From Pinibacter aurantiacus (GTDB lineage Bacteria > Bacteroidota > Bacteroidia > Chitinophagales > Chitinophagaceae): a DNA stretch of 64,000 bases. Shown one piece after another: positions 7,416 through 16,307 of this stretch (position 1 is its first letter; each line of letters starts with the position of its first letter). Under the pieces are notes generated by a model that ran no database searches, was not told where the DNA came from, and worked only from the letters and a program-made list of their open reading frames with translations. A program made the translations under genes and the position numbers. The DNA lies in NCBI RefSeq assembly GCF_019130065.1, contig NZ_JAHSPG010000008.1, forward strand, positions 248,001 to 312,000, written 5' to 3'.

Positions 7416-8579
7416 ATGAAGCGTTCACAGGAAATTTTCATGGCTATTTGCACAGGCCTTATTGTTGCAAACATTTACTATAGTCAACCTCTCATACCCT
7501 TAATAGCAAAGGAATTTGGTATTGCGGAAGCGCAAGCAGGGCAAATCACGTTTCTTAATCAGTTAGGTTATGCACTCGGCATCCTGTTCTTTGTGCCTGT
7601 CGGAGACTTGATAGAGCGCAAAAAATTGATCATGGCAGTTACAGTGATTTGTGTCGCAAGTCTTGCCGCCACTACATTTGCCAATCAATTCTGGCTGCTC
7701 GGCATTGCGTCTGTTTTTGTAGGTGTAACAAGTGTTGTTCCGCAAATGATCATCCCCATGGCTGCGGCACTCGCTTCTCCCGAAAAAAGAGGGAAAGTAA
7801 TTGGCAATGTTATGAGTGGGTTGTTGATCGGCATTCTTCTTTCAAGAACATTGAGCGGTGTTGTAGGTGCGCATTTTGGCTGGAGAGGCATGTATGGGTT
7901 GGCAACAATCATCACACTGGTGCAATTGCCTTTAATGTATTTCTTCTTACCACAAAGTCAACCCGCATTCAAAGGCACTTATGGCAAGCTGATGAAGTCG
8001 TTATTTGAAATGTTCAAATACAACGAGCTCCGGGAAGCAACGATATTGAGCGGCGCTGCATTTGCGTGCTTCGGTATGTTCTGGACAGGAATGGTGCTGT
8101 GGCTGAGTAGTCCTGCATTTGGATTGAATAGTGATACGATCGGTTTATTTGGATTAGCGGGCGCACTGGGCGCATTATTCGCTCCGCTTGCAGGAAGAAG
8201 TGCCGACAAGCGTCATCCCAGGAAAGCGATAGGTTTGGGCGTTATTGTACTGGCGCTTTCTTTTGTAATTTTTTATATTTTCAGATACTCCATCATCGGC
8301 ATCTGCTTCGGCATCATCACGCTCGATTTCGCCATGCAAGCCATTCACGTCAGCAATCAAACAAGAGTATACGCCATCCTTCCAGAGGCACGGAACCGTC
8401 TCAATACTATTTACATGACAGGCGCTTTCATAGGCACCGCATCAGGCTCTGCGCTCGCATTGATCGTTTGGAAACACGGCAGCTGGCCTGGCATATGCCT
8501 TACAGGCGTTGTAGTAATGGCGCTTGCGATGGCGCTGTTTATAGCAACAAAGAAAAGATATGTGGAGGTGGCCGCTTAG
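7416..8579 (+). CDS. MFS transporter (DHA1-like efflux)
   Basis: A 387-residue inner-membrane protein with about 12 hydrophobic segments, the usual length for the family. The ATG at 7416 was chosen over an in-frame TTG at 7389. MFS motif A is seen in loop 2-3 (GDLIERKKLI) and a degenerate copy in loop 8-9 (GRSADKRHPRKAI). The N-terminus, ANIYYSQPLIPLIAKEFG, is typical of proton-driven drug or metabolite exporters of the AraJ/YgaY kind. The substrate cannot be told from sequence. Probably a single-gene transcript. Confidence 0.88.
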   Translation: MKRSQEIFMAICTGLIVANIYYSQPLIPLIAKEFGIAEAQAGQITFLNQLGYALGILFFVPVGDLIERKKLIMAVTVICVASLAATTFANQFWLLGIASVFVGVTSVVPQMIIPMAAALASPEKRGKVIGNVMSGLLIGILLSRTLSGVVGAHFGWRGMYGLATIITLVQLPLMYFFLPQSQPAFKGTYGKLMKSLFEMFKYNELREATILSGAAFACFGMFWTGMVLWLSSPAFGLNSDTIGLFGLAGALGALFAPLAGRSADKRHPRKAIGLGVIVLALSFVIFYIFRYSIIGICFGIITLDFAMQAIHVSNQTRVYAILPEARNRLNTIYMTGAFIGTASGSALALIVWKHGSWPGICLTGVVVMALAMALFIATKKRYVEVAA

Positions 8580-8642
8580 TAAGCACACAGATGACGCTGA
8601 TTTAGCTGATGTTCGCTGATGTTTTGTGCTTTGCACCGCGCA

Positions 8643-8748
8643 GCTCTCCGAAGCTTCCAGCTTCGGAGTTGTATTCTATCGCCTTTGGCGATAACAATGT
8701 TGCCAAAGGCAACAGAATAGTGCTGCAAGACTAGAAGTCTTGCAGAGC
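8643..8748. repeat. Multi-hairpin element, copy C, inside an outer inverted repeat
   Basis: Full 106-bp unit: CTCCGAAGCTTCCAGCTTCGGAG, TATCGCCTTTGGCGATA, TTGCCAAAGGCAA and TGCAAGACTAGAAGTCTTGCA hairpins, with GCTCTCC...GCAGAGC termini. Outer arms flank it: about 8580-8625 (CACAGATGACGCTGATTTAG) and its inverse at about 8752-8793 (AAATCAGCGTCATCTGCGTG). The spacer separates the convergent MFS and DUF72 genes. Confidence 0.85.
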
Positions 8749-8795
8749 TTTAATCAGTGCAAATCAGTTAAATCAGCGTCATCTGCGTGCTCACT

Positions 8796-9698
8796 CTAAA
8801 ACAAGGTGTTGCCACCCTCAAACTGAGGTTTAATCAACTTCAGTCCGCATGCTTCATTTATTTTATCAACAAGATAAACTGTAAGTTCGGGAGACGTTGC
8901 TTCGTCATGCATGTGCATGAAAAAATACAACTCTTCAATTCCGCTATCCAGCCAGTATTTCATGCGCTCGACCCATTCGTCGCAACGAGTGTAATCTGTT
9001 GAATGCAAACTGTTTCCTACATAACGGATAAATGCTTTGGGCACCGTTAAATGCATGTGGCAGCAATCTCTTCGACCCGCTGTATCTGTAATGATTGCGC
9101 CCATATTTAATTCGCGTAGTTTATCAAAAAGTTCTTTTGCATGTTGCGGGAGGAACCAATCAGGATGACGCACCTCCACAAAAAACTGAAGGTCAGTGGG
9201 CAGTTTAGAGAGAAAATTAAAAAGCTCTTCTTTTCTGTTGGGGGTAAATTTATCACTCACCTGGAAAAATATCGGGCCAAGGTGATCACCAAAGGCAAGC
9301 ACGCCTTCAAGGAATTTATCCATCAAAGGTTGTTTATCATCCAGCTTTCCAAAGTGACTGATGCTCTTACTCACCTTCGGACAAAATTTAAAATCGCGGC
9401 CCTTTGCTTTGTCATCCCACTTTTCAATGGTTGACGGCCCGTATACCTGGTAATGTGTTGCATTCAATTCAATGCAATTGTAATGCTTCACATAATGCTC
9501 CAGAAAGTTAGCTTCTTTCGTTCCTTTCGGATAAATTTTCCCCACCCATTCTTTTCTTCCCCACTTCGCACAACCCAGGTAAACCAATGGGTTTTTATGC
9601 TTCTTTCCTTTAAGAACAAGTTTATTATCAGCGGGTTCGTTAGGCAAACTAAAGTCAACTTCCTTCAATTCATTATCGGGTACACGGCCGAATTCCAT
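8796..9698 (-). CDS. DUF72 (YecE-like) family protein
   Basis: A 300-residue cytoplasmic TIM-barrel protein of the DUF72 family. The barrel starts near residue 38 with YLGCAKWGRKEWVGKIYP, and the family signatures NCIELNATHYQVYG, FKFCPKVSKSISH, FFQVSDKFTPN and FFVEVRHPDWF are present. DUF72 resembles AP-endonuclease-type barrels, but its reaction is not established. The first 35 residues are charged and variable. The gene is single and convergent to the MFS gene. Confidence 0.88.
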   Translation of the reverse strand: MEFGRVPDNELKEVDFSLPNEPADNKLVLKGKKHKNPLVYLGCAKWGRKEWVGKIYPKGTKEANFLEHYVKHYNCIELNATHYQVYGPSTIEKWDDKAKGRDFKFCPKVSKSISHFGKLDDKQPLMDKFLEGVLAFGDHLGPIFFQVSDKFTPNRKEELFNFLSKLPTDLQFFVEVRHPDWFLPQHAKELFDKLRELNMGAIITDTAGRRDCCHMHLTVPKAFIRYVGNSLHSTDYTRCDEWVERMKYWLDSGIEELYFFMHMHDEATSPELTVYLVDKINEACGLKLIKPQFEGGNTLF

Positions 9699-9872
9699 AT
9701 GATCAGTTTTTATAGTGAATAAATAAAATTAAGGCATAGTCTGCATTACAGGAAAAATGGCAGAATAATTGTGTTGTGATCAGGCGTTTCAATACCAACG
9801 GCATTTATACACACCGCTATAACCTTTACACAGCCGGAATTTTAATTGTATTCTATTTTAATTCAATCATTA

Positions 9873-11792
9873 ATGAAAAACATTTTTACTATTGTTCTGT
9901 GTGTATTTATCTCGCTACAACTAACTGCACAAGTCAACTATACTGCAAACGATCCACAGGGGTCGCCGGCATACACAAACTTTTATCTTTTCGGAAGCAA
10001 CATGGGTTACTACGGAACATCGTGGGATGACGGAACGATTGCTGACATCGCCGCGGGCAATGCGGCAAAAGGCGTGAAAGGAGCGGGCGTAAAAACTGTT
10101 CGTCCATCTTTGTATGAGGACTTTCTGCAAACGTGGGGCTACAACATAAGGGTCAATCAATTCAATCATTACGCATCGCTCGGAATGCAGGATTTGACAG
10201 TATTTCTGGGCACTCCTGTTTCAACAGCGCACAAAGACAACAACACTTATGGAGGTTGTTCTACGCCTTCATTGTTGTTTGCGAATATGTATGAGCCCAT
10301 TTGGGACAATGGTGAAAATGGTACGCCAGTAAATGACAACAACTACTTCGCATTGTATGTGTACAAAACAGTAAGCACTTACAAGAATCAAACAAAGTTT
10401 TGGGAAATCATCAACGAACCTGATCAGGATGGTGGCGCAAACGGTTGGAAAGCTGCAGGCACCGCAGGAAACTGGTTTGAGAACACGCCAAAGCCTTGTG
10501 AATTGTTGAACATGCGTGCGCCAGTTTACCACTACATACGCTTATTGCGAATTGCTTACGAAGTCATTAAAACAGTTGACCCTACTGCGTATGTGGCACC
10601 GGGTGGACTTGGTTATTCAAGCTTTCTTGACGTATTGCTGCGCAACACAGACAACCCAACTGATGGAAGTGTCACAGCAGCCTATCCTAACAAGGGCGGC
10701 GCTTACTTTGATTGCTTGAGCTTTCACAGCTATCCCATTTACGACCTTGCTTACTGGGATGGCGTAACTGGAACTGTAAAATACAGAAGACATTCCGATG
10801 CCTGCGCAGATTCATACATCGGAGCGAAAAAGAAATTTGATGATGTGTTTGCAAAATATGGTTACAATGGCACAACCTATCCGAAGAAAACAATCATTTG
10901 CACGGAAAGCAATATTCCCGGAAACTCCACCACCACTTACTTTGGTGGCATTGCGGTACAACGCAACTACATCATCAAGGCAATGGTGGAATCGCAAATG
11001 AATGGCATCAGTCAAATGTATGTTTATGGAATAGGCAACAACGGCGATTACGCCACCGCAACGAATGGTTACGACGTAATGGGATTGTATCAAAAACTTG
11101 CAGGCATCGGACCGTTAACGAATGGTGGAGTTTACAACCAGCAATATACAGATGAAGGCATCGCGTACAAAACAACATCCGACATCATGTACGGCTACAA
11201 GTATGATGCTACGAAAACGGCATCATTGAGTCTTCCTTCGGCTGTTAACGGAGGTGCTTTTAAAAATGGATCAGGGAAATATTTGTATGTGTTGTGGGCG
11301 CGAACAACCATCGATTCGTCAGAAGTGGCAAACGCTACATATAGTTTCCCTTTAGGTTCTGTAGGAAGTACTGTCAGCAGAAAAGAATGGAACTATACTT
11401 CAACCAACAATGAATCTGCCGTTGCGTCAACAAACATTCCGCTCACTGCGGCACCTTCCTTCTTTACTGATTTGACTGCATTGCCCCTCATACCCGGCGA
11501 CACCAATAAAGCTGTGCAGCCTGAAAATTTTTTCGGATGGGGCGTTTATCCAAATCCGGCACGGAGCAATTTTACAATAAGCGTTAATCTTAAACAAAGG
11601 CAGGAGCTTACTGCGGATATTTATAGTGCCACGGGAGCATTGGTGCAAACTATAATTCAGCCCGCATATTATACAACCGGCGATCATACATTCAATATAA
11701 CTGTAGCCTCGCACTTAGCCGCCGGTAGTTATTTTGTACGGCTAAGAGTAAATGGCAAACCGTATCTTAAACAAGTAGTAATAGTAAAATAA
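9873..11792 (+). CDS. Secreted clan GH-A-like glycosidase with type IX sorting tail
   Basis: A 639-residue precursor. The ATG at 9873 gives a clean signal peptide (MKNIFTIVLCVFISLQLTAQ); an upstream TTG was discounted. The body looks like a (beta/alpha)8 glycoside hydrolase: Glu182 in FWEIINEPDQDG is the likely acid/base and Glu345 in IICTESNIPG the likely nucleophile. FDCLSFHSYPIYD is typical of GH5/GH30/GH39-like barrels. The exact family and substrate are not resolved. The last 85 residues (WGVYPNPARSNFTI ... LKQVVIVK) are a type A C-terminal sorting domain, so the protein should leave through the type IX system whose core genes lie at 42.9-47.8 kb. Confidence 0.8.
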   Translation: MKNIFTIVLCVFISLQLTAQVNYTANDPQGSPAYTNFYLFGSNMGYYGTSWDDGTIADIAAGNAAKGVKGAGVKTVRPSLYEDFLQTWGYNIRVNQFNHYASLGMQDLTVFLGTPVSTAHKDNNTYGGCSTPSLLFANMYEPIWDNGENGTPVNDNNYFALYVYKTVSTYKNQTKFWEIINEPDQDGGANGWKAAGTAGNWFENTPKPCELLNMRAPVYHYIRLLRIAYEVIKTVDPTAYVAPGGLGYSSFLDVLLRNTDNPTDGSVTAAYPNKGGAYFDCLSFHSYPIYDLAYWDGVTGTVKYRRHSDACADSYIGAKKKFDDVFAKYGYNGTTYPKKTIICTESNIPGNSTTTYFGGIAVQRNYIIKAMVESQMNGISQMYVYGIGNNGDYATATNGYDVMGLYQKLAGIGPLTNGGVYNQQYTDEGIAYKTTSDIMYGYKYDATKTASLSLPSAVNGGAFKNGSGKYLYVLWARTTIDSSEVANATYSFPLGSVGSTVSRKEWNYTSTNNESAVASTNIPLTAAPSFFTDLTALPLIPGDTNKAVQPENFFGWGVYPNPARSNFTISVNLKQRQELTADIYSATGALVQTIIQPAYYTTGDHTFNITVASHLAAGSYFVRLRVNGKPYLKQVVIVK

Positions 11793-11819
11793 ATAACACA
11801 CCTGTACATAGAAACCTGG

Positions 11820-11855
11820 TAGCTGGCAACGATACGTTTGCCAGCTATTTTTTTG
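11820..11855. terminator. Rho-independent terminator between convergent genes
   Basis: Perfect 10-bp stem TAGCTGGCAA/TTGCCAGCTA with an 8-base loop, followed by a T-run on the plus strand. It ends the glycosidase-like gene and faces the 3' end of the YeiH-type gene. Confidence 0.85.
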
Positions 11856-11856
11856 T

Positions 11857-12801
11857 TTATACAAATTGAACAATCACAAACAAAGACGTTGCAGAAATAA
11901 ACAACCACAATAGAACGCCCATCAATAAAGGCTTTGCACCTACATGCTTTAAAGCATCTTTCGTTAGAGAAGTCCCGATAAGAAACAGCGTAAGCACCAA
12001 ACATCTCTTTGCAAATTCTGAAATATAGAGTGCTGGTTTTTGAAGCAGAGGAAACATGCTGCTGATGATCATTGCTAATACAAATAACAAAATGAACCAC
12101 GGAATATTGATCTTCGCTTTTTTGTTTTTAAAAAGTAATCCTGCGCAAATTGAAACCGGAATGATCCAAAGAGCCCGTTCAAGTTTTACGGCAGTCGCAA
12201 TTTGCAAAGCCTCTTGCCCGTAAGTATGTGCTGCGCCAACAACTGAGCTTGTATCGTGAATGGCAATTGCAGACCACAATCCAAACTGCTGCTGACTCAG
12301 GTTAAAATAGTGACCGATAACAGGAAAGATGAAAAGCGCAATCGCGTTGAGAATGAAGATGGTTCCTAGTGAAACAGACATTTCATTTTCATTTGCCTTG
12401 ATCACAGGTGACACTGCTGCGATGGCGCTTCCTCCGCAGATGGCCGTGCCAGCCGCGATAAGCAAAGATGTTTTACGCTGAATAGAAAAATACCTGCCCA
12501 GCAATAAACCAACAATAAGCGTAATGAAAATAGAAGCAACTGTAAAAAGGAATCCCTGCCTGCCTGCTTCGAGCGCTTCGTGAATGTTCATGCCAAAGCC
12601 AAGGCCCACCACGGATATTTGCAGAAATAGTTTTATTGCTTTATGCGTATATTTTTCAAAGGGATTGCCGGTGAACTGCACCAATAGAAAACCTGCAAGC
12701 AATGCCTCTAGTCCGTTCACAAATGGCAAAAGACAAATAGCGGCTGCTAATATGAAAACTGTTTTCTTCCCAATCCTGTCCGTACTAAAAATGCTTTCCA
12801 T
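11857..12801 (-). CDS. YeiH/UPF0324 family putative sulfate or sulfite exporter
   Basis: A 314-residue integral membrane protein with about 9-10 hydrophobic segments. The ATG at 12801 is preferred to the upstream TTG. The family signatures GTAICGGSAIAAVSPVIKAN and WSAIAIHDTSSVVGAA are present, as is LFLQISVVGLGFGMNI. In enterobacteria yeiH lies beside yeiE, a LysR regulator; here a LysR gene lies 67 bases upstream on the same strand, so the association is kept although the layout differs. Export of sulfite or a similar small anion is proposed for the family, not proven. Confidence 0.88.
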   Translation of the reverse strand: MESIFSTDRIGKKTVFILAAAICLLPFVNGLEALLAGFLLVQFTGNPFEKYTHKAIKLFLQISVVGLGFGMNIHEALEAGRQGFLFTVASIFITLIVGLLLGRYFSIQRKTSLLIAAGTAICGGSAIAAVSPVIKANENEMSVSLGTIFILNAIALFIFPVIGHYFNLSQQQFGLWSAIAIHDTSSVVGAAHTYGQEALQIATAVKLERALWIIPVSICAGLLFKNKKAKINIPWFILLFVLAMIISSMFPLLQKPALYISEFAKRCLVLTLFLIGTSLTKDALKHVGAKPLLMGVLLWLFISATSLFVIVQFV

Positions 12802-12868
12802 AACCTTGATTTGTGAAAGCAAATTTGAACAGAATAGAGAAGTAGTGTAAATCGCAAATAATTATGCA

Positions 12869-13768
12869 CTATAACTTCTGGTTATAATGCTGCGCTGCAA
12901 ATCGCATAAAAGTGCTGGCAAGGCCGCTGGGCTTGCCCTGCAGATGTACAAAGTAGAAAGAACGTGTAATGTCAAAATTCTCAATATCAATGATCTTGAA
13001 TTCGCCATTGGCAGCATCATTCGCAATAGCGCTTATGGAAATGAAGCTGATGCAATTGGAATGTTTCAGGAAAGATTTGATGCTTTCTGTACTGCCAAGA
13101 TACATGGCGACATGAAGTTGCGATAGTTTGATTTTATGTTTTTGCAAAGCGTGCTCCACAACCTCCAATGTACCTGAACCACGTTCCCGTAAAACCAAAG
13201 GAGTGGTTTGTAATTCAGCAAGTGTGAGCACATCTTTTTTCGCCAACTTGCTTTTAGTATGTACAACAGCCACCAATTCATCTTTCAGGAACTGCGTGTA
13301 CTTAAGCTGTTTGTTTTGTGTGCGCCCTTCAACAATGCCGAGCTCTATTTTTTTATCGAGCAATGCGGCTTCTATTTTCTCGGTGTTGTTGTTAACCAGG
13401 CTCAGCTTGATTTCAGGAAATGATTGATAGAATTTCGCAAGCACCTGCGGCAACACATATTGTCCAATCGTAGTACTGGCACCCAGTTCCAGCCTTCCTG
13501 AGAATTTCTTCTTGATAACGTTTAAATCAAAATCTATCTGTTTGTAAACATCAATAATTTGCTCAGAGTAATTCAAGAGAATTTTTCCGGCAGCGGTCAG
13601 GCTTATTTTGTTTCCCTTTCTTTCAAACAGGCGTATGTCAAACTCTGATTCAAGTTCATGAATGTTTTTACTGACCGCCGGTTGCGTGATAAACAATTCC
13701 GCTGCGGCTTTGGTAAAACTCAAATGAGAAGCTACTGCATGAAAAACCCTTAATCTGAAATCTTGCAT
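12869..13768 (-). CDS. LysR-family transcriptional regulator
   Basis: 299 residues from the ATG at 13768. N-terminal winged helix-turn-helix about residues 1-60 (FRLRVFHAVASHLSFTKAAA, then LFITQPAVSKNIHELE). The effector domain follows (RLELGASTTIGQYVLP; ERGSGTLEVVEHAL), resembling the CysB/CbbR/YeiE group that responds to sulfur or carbon metabolites. It probably controls the downstream YeiH-type exporter gene and is likely co-transcribed with it. The effector cannot be deduced. Confidence 0.9.
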   Translation of the reverse strand: MQDFRLRVFHAVASHLSFTKAAAELFITQPAVSKNIHELESEFDIRLFERKGNKISLTAAGKILLNYSEQIIDVYKQIDFDLNVIKKKFSGRLELGASTTIGQYVLPQVLAKFYQSFPEIKLSLVNNNTEKIEAALLDKKIELGIVEGRTQNKQLKYTQFLKDELVAVVHTKSKLAKKDVLTLAELQTTPLVLRERGSGTLEVVEHALQKHKIKLSQLHVAMYLGSTESIKSFLKHSNCISFISISAIANDAANGEFKIIDIENFDITRSFYFVHLQGKPSGLASTFMRFAAQHYNQKL

Positions 13769-13793
13769 GTTTACGATTGTATGCTCAAAAATA

Positions 13794-14165
13794 CTAAACA
13801 GAAGTGATCCACCATGTATTACCAAACGGGTCCTTTACACCGCAGGTTCTTCCGTATGATTGATCTTCGGGAGCTCGAAGAGTGGTGGCATTAAAACTGA
13901 TTGCCTTTTCATAAGTAGCATCTGCATCGTCTACATATACAAACATATTGGCGTTTTGTGTAGGGTATTCATCTGAGCATTCACCAAACATAATGGTGCT
14001 ACCGCCGATATTTATTTCAGCGTGCATAATGGTAGAGCCATCTTCGCGAAGCCTTTCAAATGTTTTTTCCGCTTCAAAAACATGCTTGGTAAACTCAATG
14101 AATCTATGCGCATGTTTTAAAATGAGATAAGGCATTACCGTTTGGTGTCCTTTGGGAATATTCAT
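13794..14165 (-). CDS. VOC-fold (PhnB/glyoxalase-like) protein
   Basis: 123 residues from the ATG at 14165; a longer frame to 14246 overlaps the AraC gene and lacks a better start. Two beta-alpha-beta-beta-beta modules of the vicinal oxygen chelate fold are visible: MPYLILKHAHRFIEFTKHVF, then MHAEINIGGSTIMFGEC, and FVYVDDADATYEKAI ending with GVKDPFGNTWWIT. This is the PhnB-like group, mostly of unknown substrate. It lies 25 bases before the LysR gene and just after the AraC gene on the same strand. Confidence 0.82.
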   Translation of the reverse strand: MNIPKGHQTVMPYLILKHAHRFIEFTKHVFEAEKTFERLREDGSTIMHAEINIGGSTIMFGECSDEYPTQNANMFVYVDDADATYEKAISFNATTLRAPEDQSYGRTCGVKDPFGNTWWITSV

Positions 14166-14233
14166 AACTGTAATTTTTTGTGTAAACAAAACTAGGAATG
14201 GAGGGCTGCAGGAAATTGTACAAACACGACATT

Positions 14234-15040
14234 CTATTGTTTCCATTCTGTTCCTTCAGCTTCGCCAAAAAAATAGCGGCTTGGGTGATGGCCGGAAAAT
14301 TCTTTAAAATCGCGAATAAAATGTGACTGGTCATAGTAGCCTGCATTGTATGCAATTTGCGTAAGCGACAAACCCCGCTTGCCATAATAGTTTAAGACGT
14401 TTTCAAAACGCGCAATGCGCGAAAAAAGTTTGGGACTGAAGCCTGAAAATTGTTTGAATTTTCTTTCAAATTGCCTCTCCGAAAGAAAACAGCCCTTCGC
14501 GAGTTGCTGCACATTTGTCAATCCTTTTTGGGCAATGATTTCATTGATGCAATAAAAAATAGCTGGCGATGAAATGTTGCTTTGCTTTACCCTGGCTTCA
14601 AGAAAGAGTGATAAGATGCTTGCTCTTTGCAAATTGTCTTTTGCGTTCATCATGTTTTCGCACAAGTCGGAGTCTTTGATAACAGTCAGATCCTGCCAAT
14701 CAACAAATGAGTTATTTATTTCAGCGGTATCGAAACCGAAAAGTTTTGGAATTGCAAACGGATAGAGAAACGCACCGAAAATGCCAAAGTTTTCACTGAT
14801 CGAAAAACGTCTGAAGATTTGCGACTGTCCTTGTATGCCAATGATGAAAGACTTTTCGGTATCACCCTGTTTTGTTATTTCTTCAAAACGCCCTTTGTAA
14901 TGAAAGACCAATTCCGGACAACCATTGGCCATCGTTCTATGTGTGTAGGGAACATCCTCGCATGCTTCTCCCTCCAGTGCCCAGAAAAATCGCACATATG
15001 GTGCTAGCAATGGCGAAGAAGGAAAAGTTTGATAATACAT
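14234..15040 (-). CDS. AraC-family transcriptional regulator
   Basis: 268 residues. The N-terminal sensing region (LAPYVRFFWALEGE, MANGCPELVFHYKG) is the type seen in many uncharacterised Bacteroidota AraC proteins. The C-terminal double helix-turn-helix spans about 165-265: LAKGCFLSERQFERKFKQF, GFSPKLFSRIARFENVL, and ITQIAY-like LTQIAYNAGYYDQSHFIRDF followed by GHHPSRY. It heads a minus-strand run with the VOC, LysR and YeiH-type genes. The inducer is unknown. Confidence 0.9.
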   Translation of the reverse strand: MYYQTFPSSPLLAPYVRFFWALEGEACEDVPYTHRTMANGCPELVFHYKGRFEEITKQGDTEKSFIIGIQGQSQIFRRFSISENFGIFGAFLYPFAIPKLFGFDTAEINNSFVDWQDLTVIKDSDLCENMMNAKDNLQRASILSLFLEARVKQSNISSPAIFYCINEIIAQKGLTNVQQLAKGCFLSERQFERKFKQFSGFSPKLFSRIARFENVLNYYGKRGLSLTQIAYNAGYYDQSHFIRDFKEFSGHHPSRYFFGEAEGTEWKQ

Positions 15041-15111
15041 GCTTCAACTTTGGGTAGAGAAGGTACGCTTTTTTCAAGATGATTTTACACTTGTGCCAAA
15101 CGAATACTTTT

Positions 15112-15241
15112 AGCCACAGAGCCACAGAAAAACAGAGAAAGTTGGATTCTGAGAATAACGCAATAGATTTCTGTACTTCTGTGTCTCTGTGGCAATTCTT
15201 CTTTAGTGAGGCTTAGTGCCCTAAGTGTCTTAGTGGTAAAG
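15112..15241. repeat. CACTAAG/CCACAGAG composite inverted repeat, copy 2 (opposite orientation)
   Basis: Starts with GCCACAGAGCCACAGAAAAA, then its inverse CTTCTGTGTCTCTGTGGCAA, then CTTTAGTGAGGCTTAGTGCC and CTTAGTGGTAAA. This is the element of 62-200 in reverse orientation. The rest of the 15041-15356 spacer shows no gene; it must hold the divergent promoters of the AraC and DinB genes. Confidence 0.75.
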
Positions 15242-15356
15242 TCTGAGATGCAAAGCATCTCTTCGATAAGAATGTCGCAAACGCCCCAGCATTTGTCAGA
15301 TTTACCCTCGGTATTGTTTTTTAAGCGATTTAGTTTTGAGAAACAAAACCAATCAT

Positions 15357-15878
15357 ATGCGACAAGAACTTTTAAACTGGTTAGATGAAACCACAGAAGG
15401 CATGTTGGAAGCAATTCAACAATTCTCTCAACAGCAATTTAACCAGGTGCCATTTGAAGGAAGCTGGACCGGAGGACAAGTCGCTGAGCATATCTACAGA
15501 GCGGAGAAAGGTTGCGTTAAAATTTGGAGCGGCCCTGTAACAACAACGTTGCGTGCACCGGATGCAAATGTTGAAATGATTAAAACTACTTTTCTTGATT
15601 ACTCGATAAAATTGAAGTCGCCCGAATTCATCATTCCTTCAAATGGACCTCATGATAAGGATACGGCATACAATGCATGGAAAACCAATCGCGAAGCAAT
15701 GCGTAAGGTAGCGGAGACAATGGATCTTGAAGTTACCTATACTGGGTTTTCTTTACCCGGCATGGGCGAAATAACAGGTGAAGAGTGGATAACATTTGTG
15801 TATTGCCATTCTACAAGACATATAAGGCAGATGCGTCTTATTTATGAAAAGCTGGCGGGGATTACTGTTTCGCAATAG
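15357..15878 (+). CDS. DinB-family protein (DinB_2-like)
   Basis: 173 residues from the ATG at 15357 (upstream TTG rejected). A four-helix-bundle DinB-like protein: LLNWLDETTEGMLEAIQQFS, SWTGGQVAEHIYRAE with the first metal-ligand His, and a C-terminal WITFVYCHSTRHIRQMRLIY with the second and third His. These three His are the usual divalent-metal ligands of the DinB/YfiT superfamily. Members are thiol-dependent transferases or of unknown activity. The gene is divergent from the AraC gene and convergent with the next VOC gene. Confidence 0.85.
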   Translation: MRQELLNWLDETTEGMLEAIQQFSQQQFNQVPFEGSWTGGQVAEHIYRAEKGCVKIWSGPVTTTLRAPDANVEMIKTTFLDYSIKLKSPEFIIPSNGPHDKDTAYNAWKTNREAMRKVAETMDLEVTYTGFSLPGMGEITGEEWITFVYCHSTRHIRQMRLIYEKLAGITVSQ

Positions 15879-15898
15879 TTATTGTGGTAATGAGTTGA

Positions 15899-16291
15899 TT
15901 ATCCTTTGACCTCATGACCGATTTCCCAATGAAGCCCAAATGGATCTGCAATTCGACCCAGTCGCCAACCGTGCGATTCGCCAACAGGAAATATTTCGGT
16001 GGCTCCTGCCGAGATCGCGTTTGCGAAAACGGTATCTGGATCGCTTACCGTTAAGATCATTCTTACCGTGTTGCCCCCAAGAGGGTGTAAGGCTTTAATG
16101 TTGTGGTGGTCGTTTAAGTCTCCGCTGATCCAAAACTCAGCACCGTTGACAGACAGTTTTACCACAAGTCCATCCGGTGTTTCCAGCCGGTAAGTTTCTA
16201 CCGCATTGAAAGCGTTCTTATAAAAAGCAACAGCCTTAACAGCGTTTGAAACCGACAACCACGGAGCAATAGATGTTTGTATATCTGCCAT
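15899..16291 (-). CDS. VOC-fold (PhnB/YdcA-like) protein
   Basis: 130 residues from the ATG at 16291. Two VOC modules: IAPWLSVSNAVKAVAFYKNA and LETPDGLVVKLSVNGAEFWI in the first; VRMILTVSDPDTVFANAISA and GWRLGRIADPFGLHWEIGHE in the second. The C-terminal DPFGxxWxIGxE signature marks the PhnB/bleomycin-resistance-like subgroup. It is unlikely to be a true resistance enzyme; the substrate is unknown. It follows the MarC gene by 16 bases on the same strand. Confidence 0.85.
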   Translation of the reverse strand: MADIQTSIAPWLSVSNAVKAVAFYKNAFNAVETYRLETPDGLVVKLSVNGAEFWISGDLNDHHNIKALHPLGGNTVRMILTVSDPDTVFANAISAGATEIFPVGESHGWRLGRIADPFGLHWEIGHEVKG

Positions 16292-16307
16292 GATGAAGAA
16301 ATTTAAA

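Noticed and set aside
13794-14165. Bleomycin or fosfomycin resistance protein
   Set aside because: Only the general VOC fold is seen and the PhnB-like signatures do not support a resistance enzyme.
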